This document shows positions 34,128 through 39,203 of a stretch of DNA of 39,203 nucleotides, one piece after another. Under the pieces are notes generated by a model. It did not search any database. It was given only the letters and a program-made list of their open reading frames with translations, and was not told where the DNA came from. The DNA lies in the NCBI GenBank assembly GCA_944388075.1, contig CALXHI010000011.1, positions 1 through 39,203 on the forward strand. Direction: 5' to 3'. The position numbers and the translations under genes were made by a program. The DNA comes from an uncultured Clostridia bacterium. GTDB taxonomy: Bacteria > Bacillota > Clostridia > Oscillospirales > Ruminococcaceae. How positions within the stretch are numbered: the stretch's first letter is position 1; each line of letters opens with the position of its first letter.

Positions 34128-36668
34128 ATGTTTCAGAGAATGAAGCGTTATTTGGGCGCACTGGTCAGCAGTGTCATGCTGCTGACCACTGCCGTCCTTC
34201 CGCAAACCACTCCACAGGCGGCAAGCGCTCTGCTTGCCTTTCCGGGCGCGGTCGGCGGCGGCAAATATGCAACCGGTGGCAGAGGCGGCGAGATCTACCA
34301 CGTTACCAACCTCAATGACAGCGGCGCAGGCTCATTCCGAGATGCCGTCAGCCAATCCAACCGCATTGTTGTCTTTGATGTCAGCGGTACGATTGAATTG
34401 ACGAGCAATGTTGTGGTACAGAGCAATATCACCATCGCCGGACAAACGGCACCCGGCGGTGCGGGGATCACGCTCAAAAACTACAAGCTCGGTCTGGGCG
34501 GTGAAAACTGCATTGTACGATTCATCAGTTCCCGACCGGGACCTCACAAGGCAACCAGCTCCGGCAATGATGCGCTGGGCGGTGCAGGCGGCTCGAACTC
34601 CATTGTAGACCACTGCTCCATCGGCTGGGCATCGGATGAGCAATGGGGTTTGTACTCTAAGAACGACAACTACACCTGCCAATATACGGTGATCGGCCCG
34701 GCAAATTCCTGGGGCGGGCATGCAAAGGGCGTTCACGGCTTTGGCATTATGCTCGGCCGTTCCAATGTCACCTATGACCACAACCTGATCATTCACAATG
34801 TTTCAAGAAACTTCCGTGGCAAAGTCCCCGATCAAAATGCCGCCGACTTCACCAACAACATCATCTATGACTGGGGCTATCAGACAACCTACGGCACAAT
34901 CGGTCATATCAACTATGTCAACAACACCCTCAAAGCCGGCAATTCCACAACCGGTGCTTATCACTACGCACAGGTTTCCGACAACGATAATTTCAAAATC
35001 TATCTCTCCGGCAACCGCATTCTCAATCAGGACAATTCTATCCGCAATGATGTGGACAACAACTGGTCTGCCATCTCTTACAATGACAACAAAAACGAAT
35101 CCACAACCCGTGTGGATACGCCGTTCCGGATTCTCACAAACGGCGAAGATGTTTCTGCCGAACATACCGCCGAAAGTGCAGAGGCTGCCTATGAACATGT
35201 CATCGATTTCGCCGGAAACGGCATTGCGCCGAATCTCCGCACTGCCATCGATCAGCAATGTGCAGAGGAAACTCGCAACGGTACCGGCTCTTGCAGCGGT
35301 ACTGCCGCCTATGATTCCTCTGTCACCGATTTAGACAAATACAGCATTGCTTGCGGCGTGACCTATGACTATCCTGAGCCGGTGCTTGAGAAAACCATCA
35401 CCGATGCTGACAATGACGGCATGGACGATACATGGGAGCTGGCAAGAGGTTTGAATCCGAATGATGCTTCTGATGTGAACGGTGACTACTGCGGTCAGGG
35501 CTACACCAACATTGAGTACTACATCAACGACCTGACAGTCAATGCGTTCCCGGAGGGCGTAGTCACACTGTCGCCGGAAACCGCATCCGTCCCGAAGATT
35601 TCCGCATTTGAAACCATAGAAGCCGAGTCCTTCTCCGAACAGTTCGGCATTGTCACAGAGAATTGTACCGAAGGCGGTCAGAACCTTGGCTTTATCGAAA
35701 ACGGCGACTATATCCTCTTCCGCAATGTTGATTTTGCCGATGGCGCACGCAGCTTTCAAGCACGCATTGCCGGTGCTGCTGCGGGCGGAAATATCGAACT
35801 GTATCTCGACACGCTCGCCGGTACACCGGTTGCAACGATTCCGATTTCCGGTACGGGCGACTGGCAAACCTATACCGATATCTCTGCTAATGTCGGATTG
35901 ATTACCGGTACGCATACGCTCTATCTTAAGTTTACCGGCGGCAGCGGCTACCTATTCAACCTCAATCATTTCGTCTTTGATACGGAAGCGCTGCCGGTCA
36001 ACGGCAGGCTTATCTCCAACCTGCGCATCTATGACACGCTGAATCCGACCAAATGGACGATTGCTGACAATGCTGCTGTCGGCTCGATGGTGTTCACGGA
36101 CCGGGATGTGACGTTCACAGCCTTGCCCGATGCACTCATTGGTGCAGAGCAGATTCAAACCGCCTGTGACTCAAAAGGTCTGACCGGAACCGCACTCACC
36201 TTTGTTGCCGCAACCGATATTGAGGTCTATGTTGCCCTTGATCAGCGTGTAGTGCAGACGGCGATTCTTTCCTGGCTCTCCGGCTGGAAGCAGACAGCTA
36301 TGACCGTCACAAGCTCCAATGATGTGACCTTTGTTCCGTTCCAACAAACGGTTTCGGCAGGTTCACTCGTCACATTGGGCGGCAATGAATTGGCATCGGG
36401 CTGTGTCAACTACAGCGTATTCATCACGGAAGCAGCCGTAGCAGCTACGACCACCACAGAACCTTCGGGGGCGAGTATGCTTGGTGATATCGATTGCAAC
36501 GGTATCGTAGAAATCGCCGATGCAGTTTTATACAACCGTTTTCTTGCCGAGGATGCCAACATTGTGGTTTCTGAACAGGGACGCAGCAATGCGGACTGCA
36601 ATGCAGACGGTATTCTCAATTTCAAAGATGTCAATCTGCTCCTACAGAGCATTGCCGGCATGAACTGA
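34128..36668 (+). CDS. Dockerin-bearing pectate lyase (PL1-like) with CBM6
   Basis: This 846-aa secreted enzyme should cleave demethylated homogalacturonan by beta-elimination. It has a signal peptide (about 1-32). A PL1-type beta-helix follows (about 33-420: PGAVGGGKYATGGRGGEIYH, GTIELTSNVVVQSNITIAGQ, VDHCSIGWASDEQW). Next come a calcium-binding-like segment (DADNDGMDDTWELARGLNPN, about 427-446), a CBM6-type domain (about 490-618: TIEAESFSEQFGI, NGDYILFRNVDF), one copy of the same unnamed module as in the neighbour (about 624-768) and a dockerin (about 784-846: MLGDIDCNGIVEIADAVL, NADCNADGILNFKD). GAGAGAGGG precedes the ATG. Together with the pectinesterase it forms a de-esterify-then-cleave pair. 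Confidence 0.93.
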   Translation: MFQRMKRYLGALVSSVMLLTTAVLPQTTPQAASALLAFPGAVGGGKYATGGRGGEIYHVTNLNDSGAGSFRDAVSQSNRIVVFDVSGTIELTSNVVVQSNITIAGQTAPGGAGITLKNYKLGLGGENCIVRFISSRPGPHKATSSGNDALGGAGGSNSIVDHCSIGWASDEQWGLYSKNDNYTCQYTVIGPANSWGGHAKGVHGFGIMLGRSNVTYDHNLIIHNVSRNFRGKVPDQNAADFTNNIIYDWGYQTTYGTIGHINYVNNTLKAGNSTTGAYHYAQVSDNDNFKIYLSGNRILNQDNSIRNDVDNNWSAISYNDNKNESTTRVDTPFRILTNGEDVSAEHTAESAEAAYEHVIDFAGNGIAPNLRTAIDQQCAEETRNGTGSCSGTAAYDSSVTDLDKYSIACGVTYDYPEPVLEKTITDADNDGMDDTWELARGLNPNDASDVNGDYCGQGYTNIEYYINDLTVNAFPEGVVTLSPETASVPKISAFETIEAESFSEQFGIVTENCTEGGQNLGFIENGDYILFRNVDFADGARSFQARIAGAAAGGNIELYLDTLAGTPVATIPISGTGDWQTYTDISANVGLITGTHTLYLKFTGGSGYLFNLNHFVFDTEALPVNGRLISNLRIYDTLNPTKWTIADNAAVGSMVFTDRDVTFTALPDALIGAEQIQTACDSKGLTGTALTFVAATDIEVYVALDQRVVQTAILSWLSGWKQTAMTVTSSNDVTFVPFQQTVSAGSLVTLGGNELASGCVNYSVFITEAAVAATTTTEPSGASMLGDIDCNGIVEIADAVLYNRFLAEDANIVVSEQGRSNADCNADGILNFKDVNLLLQSIAGMN

Positions 36669-36679
36669 ATACAAAACAA

Positions 36680-36723
36680 ACGCTTTTGGAGAATGGATTC
36701 CGATTCTCCAAAAGCGTCTTTTC
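36680..36723 (+). terminator. Intrinsic terminator of the pectinase operon
   Basis: A perfect 15-bp stem, ACGCTTTTGGAGAAT with ATTCTCCAAAAGCGT, closes an 8-nt loop and is followed by CTTTT. It may also serve the convergent PHP gene ending at 36739. Confidence 0.9.
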
Positions 36724-36738
36724 TGCTGTCGCACACCA

Positions 36739-37572
36739 TCATATCAGATGTGAAATCAAAGGATCTTGCTGCAACACCCAGTCCGGCACTTCCATTCCCA
36801 TTTGCGGGACCTGCGGTTTAACGCTAATCCCATGATAATCTGTGCCGGCAGTGACAAACAAGCCCCGTTCCTGCGCCATGGTTCGATATTGCTCCATGTG
36901 CTCGGATGAATATCCAAAATAATATGCTTCTATGCCATCCAGCCCCATCTCACAGAGCATATCCAGATATGCGGCGAACGCCGCTTCTTTCAATTTCAGC
37001 GATGCCGGATGCGCCAGCACAGCCAATCCGCCTGCCATATGCACCCATCGAATGGCCTCTGCAATCTCCGGACACTTGCCATTCGCCTGCTGTATCTCCG
37101 GTGTATTCAGATAGCATCGAAACGCCGTTTCCACATCCGGCACATAGCCATGGCTTTGCAGCACCTCCGCAAAATGTGGTCTGCCGACCGAATCCTTTGC
37201 CAGTGCATAGACCTCATCGAGGGAAAACACAAACCCTTGCGCCCACAAAATTTCTGCGATGCGTTTGCTGCGCTGCTGTCTGCGCTCGACAAATGCGGTA
37301 CAGGCTTCCTGAATGGCAGGATGCTCCGGCGCAATGCCCAATGCCAGCAAATGCTGTGTTTGCGGATGCTCTGTTGTGATTTCCATGCCGCACAGAAACC
37401 GCATTCCACATGCCCTTGCTGTTTCTCGTGCAATCAAAAGACCGCTCACAGTGTCGTGGTCGGTCAAAGCCATATGGGTAATGCCCCGTTCATGTGCTTG
37501 CTGCACTAGCAAATCCGGTGCCGTATCGCCATCCGAACAACTGCTGTGTACATGAAAATCTACCCGATTCAT
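36739..37572 (-). CDS. PHP domain phosphoesterase (TrpH/RNase AM-like)
   Basis: This 277-aa metal-dependent enzyme begins with the PHP motif DFHVHSSCSDG, followed by GITHMALTDHDTVSG, FLCGMEITTEHP, the internal segment KDSVGRPHFAEVL, AVLAHPASLKL and the terminal VTAGTDYHG. These supply the three-metal site. TrpH-like proteins hydrolyse 3',5'-nucleoside bisphosphates or trim RNA ends 5' to 3'. Which of these applies is not known. GAGGAGG lies 6 bases before the ATG at 37572. A TTGACA occurs at 37645-37650 but I cannot find a convincing -10 partner. Confidence 0.9.
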   Translation of the reverse strand: MNRVDFHVHSSCSDGDTAPDLLVQQAHERGITHMALTDHDTVSGLLIARETARACGMRFLCGMEITTEHPQTQHLLALGIAPEHPAIQEACTAFVERRQQRSKRIAEILWAQGFVFSLDEVYALAKDSVGRPHFAEVLQSHGYVPDVETAFRCYLNTPEIQQANGKCPEIAEAIRWVHMAGGLAVLAHPASLKLKEAAFAAYLDMLCEMGLDGIEAYYFGYSSEHMEQYRTMAQERGLFVTAGTDYHGISVKPQVPQMGMEVPDWVLQQDPLISHLI

Positions 37573-37689
37573 CCATTTCCTCCTCGTATTATCACCAGAT
37601 ATCAGATCGATTCTGTCCTCCATATCCGGTGGTTTTATGTAGGTTTGTCAATGATGTGAGACTAAAAAAGCATAATGAAGTCTGATCAG

Positions 37690-37900
37690 ATTGCAGTTCA
37701 AGCTGTATCTGATTCGGCGACTTCCACCCCGGCACAGCCATAGGAAGCCGGTTGGAACGGCGCAGATGTGGCTTGATTTGCAGCTGCAAATCTTCATAGG
37801 AATAGAAACGAAGATAATTGTAAAACCGTTTGGAATCGTTTCAATGACTTCTTTCAACCTTACCGTTATGCCGCGGCGTTTTCGGACGAATCGTTTTATC
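37690..37900 (-). pseudogene. Transposase remnant (IS481/IS3-like DDE integrase core, C-terminal end)
   Basis: On the minus strand the reading KTIRPKTPRHNGKVERSH, then a stop, then NDSKRFYNYLRFYSYEDLQL and RRSNRLPMAVPGWKSPNQIQ matches the C-terminal end of IS481/IS3-type transposases. GKVERSH carries the third catalytic Glu. The TGA at 37841-37843 stands where an Arg codon (CGA) is expected, a single C-to-T change. The upstream part of the transposase is missing and the remnant abuts the MITE at 37903. It is dead. Remaining sequence 37573-37689 has no other gene. Confidence 0.8.
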
Positions 37901-37902
37901 TG

Positions 37903-38068
37903 GGCAACACCGCACAAAGACCGCCTGACGGCTTTGTACGCCATCTGCTTGCGCTTTTCCGTCATATTTTAAAAAAATGCAGGGAATACACAGAGTATTC
38001 CCTGCATTTTTTCATCTAACGAAAAAATCGACCGCACATCTGACGCACAATCTTTGTGCGGTGTCGCC
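37903..38068. mobile_element. MITE copy 4, 166 bp, inverted, no target duplication
   Basis: It starts GGCAACACCGCACAAAG and ends CTTTGTGCGGTGTCGCC. The body reads in the opposite direction to copies 1 to 3 (ATGCAGGGAATAC with GTATTCCCTGCAT at the centre, then AACGAAAAAATCGAC). Its left flank is TCTG and its right flank CTAC, so no 4-bp target duplication remains. It separates a transposase remnant from an ABC permease, which suggests a rearrangement across the element. Confidence 0.9.
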
Positions 38069-38071
38069 CTA

Positions 38072-38086
38072 CATATAATACCTCCT
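38072..38086 (-). other. RBS and start codon of a gene lost at the MITE junction
   Basis: On the minus strand, right after the permease stop, AGGAGG (38086-38081) is followed 6 bases later by ATG (38074-38072), then TAG and the MITE. This is a good ribosome binding site with a start codon for a gene that no longer exists, probably the next gene of the ABC operon. Confidence 0.65.
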
Positions 38087-38089
38087 AAA

Positions 38090-39157
38090 TCATTTGTGTT
38101 GCTCTCTGTAAGAAATGCAAACCAAGCCCAATGCCGCCAACAAAGGTATCAGCCAGGCAAGAAAACTTGCTTCATTCAACAGAAAATTAACGGATAATAA
38201 GGGATTAAAACCAATATGCACCATAAAATCCGCACCAAGAAGGTATATCAGAATCGGAAGTACAAATACGGCAAAATTTATCAGCAGTGCCGATATGGTA
38301 TTTCTGCAACGGCTTGAAATCCACAGCATAATAAGCGCTATGCAGATAATGAAAACTGTCCTCAGAAAAGAAATTAGAATAATATATCCCAAAACAGTTA
38401 GATTAACGGGAAAATCCATGAAGTCCGTTATAGACTGCAAAGGCGCTGAAAGTCCGCTGTATCCATAGTATATGGATATAGTCCTTGCATAGGGGATGAT
38501 CCATAGGCACGAAGCTATCAGAGCATACACCATCGCAATAGCAATATTGCGTTTGATATAGCTTTTCCGTCCCGATGCAGTTGCATTGATGACGAATTGC
38601 ATCTTATATTTGTTATCATTGGCAATAAGAGGTGAAACAAGAAGCGAGCAAAGAAGCATTGCGAAAAGCGCATACTTCATATCATCATCGTAGCCGTTTA
38701 TACCGAAGGCACGTTTATAGCCCGTATCATAGAAAATCTGAGCGTCTGATATATCCTTAATCTGATTTACACGCGCCTCGAATGGGTAAAAGCCAAGGGA
38801 TAAAGCATATTCATTTTGCAGTTCATTCATTTCCTTTGAAAATCCATTGGCAGTTTCTGAAAGCTCAGTGATTCTGTTGCTGATTTCAGCAAAACGCTGT
38901 TCTTCCGTATCGCAGAAATCAAGGGTGTCTCGGGTTACATTGCCCTCATGTTCAGTGGTGTAGTATTTGTAGTACACATCTGCAATATCGTATTTTTTCA
39001 CAAAACTCTGACTAAGAAAACCGGCAGCAGCTATAAATACAACTATAATCAAAAAGCCTTTTTGCAGCATAAGAGACTTATATAGTGTATCCTCAAACCA
39101 TAAATATTGACAGAAATATCGACAAAAACGTCCTAATGTGATATAATAGAAGTGCAA
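38090..39157 (-). CDS. ABC-2 type permease, N-terminus uncertain
   Basis: The frame allows 355 aa. One N-terminal membrane helix (LMLQKGFLIIVVFIAAAGFL) is followed by an extracellular segment of about 110 residues and five more helices (YALFAMLLCSLLVSPLIA, IAMVYALIASCLWIIPYA, GYIILISFLRTVFIICIALI, LINFAVFVLPILIYLLG and AWLIPLLAALGLVCI). This is the pattern of ABC-2 permeases that export peptides or drugs. No start codon has a ribosome binding site, and the first 20 or so residues overlap a plus-strand promoter, so the real 5' end may have been removed. The downstream gene has also been removed (see 38072-38086). Possibly non-functional. Confidence 0.6.
   Translation of the reverse strand: MHFYYITLGRFCRYFCQYLWFEDTLYKSLMLQKGFLIIVVFIAAAGFLSQSFVKKYDIADVYYKYYTTEHEGNVTRDTLDFCDTEEQRFAEISNRITELSETANGFSKEMNELQNEYALSLGFYPFEARVNQIKDISDAQIFYDTGYKRAFGINGYDDDMKYALFAMLLCSLLVSPLIANDNKYKMQFVINATASGRKSYIKRNIAIAMVYALIASCLWIIPYARTISIYYGYSGLSAPLQSITDFMDFPVNLTVLGYIILISFLRTVFIICIALIMLWISSRCRNTISALLINFAVFVLPILIYLLGADFMVHIGFNPLLSVNFLLNEASFLAWLIPLLAALGLVCISYREQHK
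39119..39147 (+). promoter_or_regulatory. Promoter reading out of the window
   Basis: TCGACA (39119-39124) and TATAAT (39142-39147) are 17 bp apart. A TTGACA also occurs at 39107-39112. They belong to a gene starting beyond the right edge. Confidence 0.75.
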
Positions 39158-39199
39158 GGAAAAGTGTTAAAAACGAGAAAAAAGCTTGCACTTCGGAGG
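39151..39199 (+). promoter_or_regulatory. Leader hairpin and ribosome binding site at the right edge
   Basis: AGTGCAAG (39151-39158) pairs perfectly with CTTGCACT (39185-39192) across a 26-nt loop. GGAGG follows at 39195-39199. The stem therefore ends 2 bases before the ribosome binding site. The first codon is not inside the window. Confidence 0.6.
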
Positions 39200-39203
39200 A
39201 TGT

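Overview
The window looks like a chromosomal segment of a gut or rumen Ruminococcus-type Firmicute (Oscillospiraceae). Reasons: AGGAGG-type ribosome binding sites and consensus sigma-A promoters throughout, dockerin-tagged pectin enzymes with Thr-rich linkers, heterodimeric ABC exporters, and Clostridia-type mobile DNA. The species is inferred from gene content only. No rRNA, tRNA or CRISPR array was seen.

Layout. (1) 1-3372 is the right end of an integrative element: the C-terminus of an Lsa-like ABC-F ribosome-protection protein, three small element genes and a large serine recombinase. The element ends inside a MATE efflux gene, whose 5' part remains at 3373-3588 with its FCD-type GntR regulator upstream (3652-4365). 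(2) 4727-7142 holds a palindromic repeat (MITE), a large uncharacterised protein (4908-6905, possibly TerD-associated), and its leader, which has promoter, nested stems, intrinsic terminator and RBS in riboswitch-like order. (3) 7251-13749: more MITE copies, a TetR regulator, and an operon of a small helical protein, two ABC exporter halves (one with a repeat-containing extracellular insertion) and a cytidylate-kinase-like protein. (4) 13746-16490: pnuC behind an attenuator-like hairpin, then a sigma factor and its membrane partner. (5) 16501-20966, minus strand: a CapD/PglF-type sugar dehydratase, a second cytidylate-kinase-like protein and aspartate kinase. (6) 21161-24406, minus strand: a five-gene operon (YbjN-like, membrane protein, small unknown, radical SAM, GH5-like lipoprotein). 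(7) 24438-29559, minus strand: a coupled amidohydrolase/fumarate hydratase alpha pair, and an FtsX-type ABC protein flanked by two MITE copies. (8) 29952-36723: glutamate dehydrogenase, then a pectinesterase/pectate lyase operon with dockerins. (9) 36739-39203: a PHP phosphoesterase, a dead transposase remnant, a MITE at a rearrangement junction, an ABC-2 type permease with uncertain N-terminus, and the promoter of a gene that starts beyond the window.

The least explained signals are a family of six palindromic elements, three with exact 4-bp target duplications and two lying at the start of a promoter's transcript; the riboswitch-like leader at 6939-7107; and the repeat-containing extracellular domain of the ABC exporter at 10587-13130. 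The pectinesterase and pectate lyase probably act in sequence on homogalacturonan, demethylation first and then cleavage, attached to a cellulosome-like scaffold through their dockerins.
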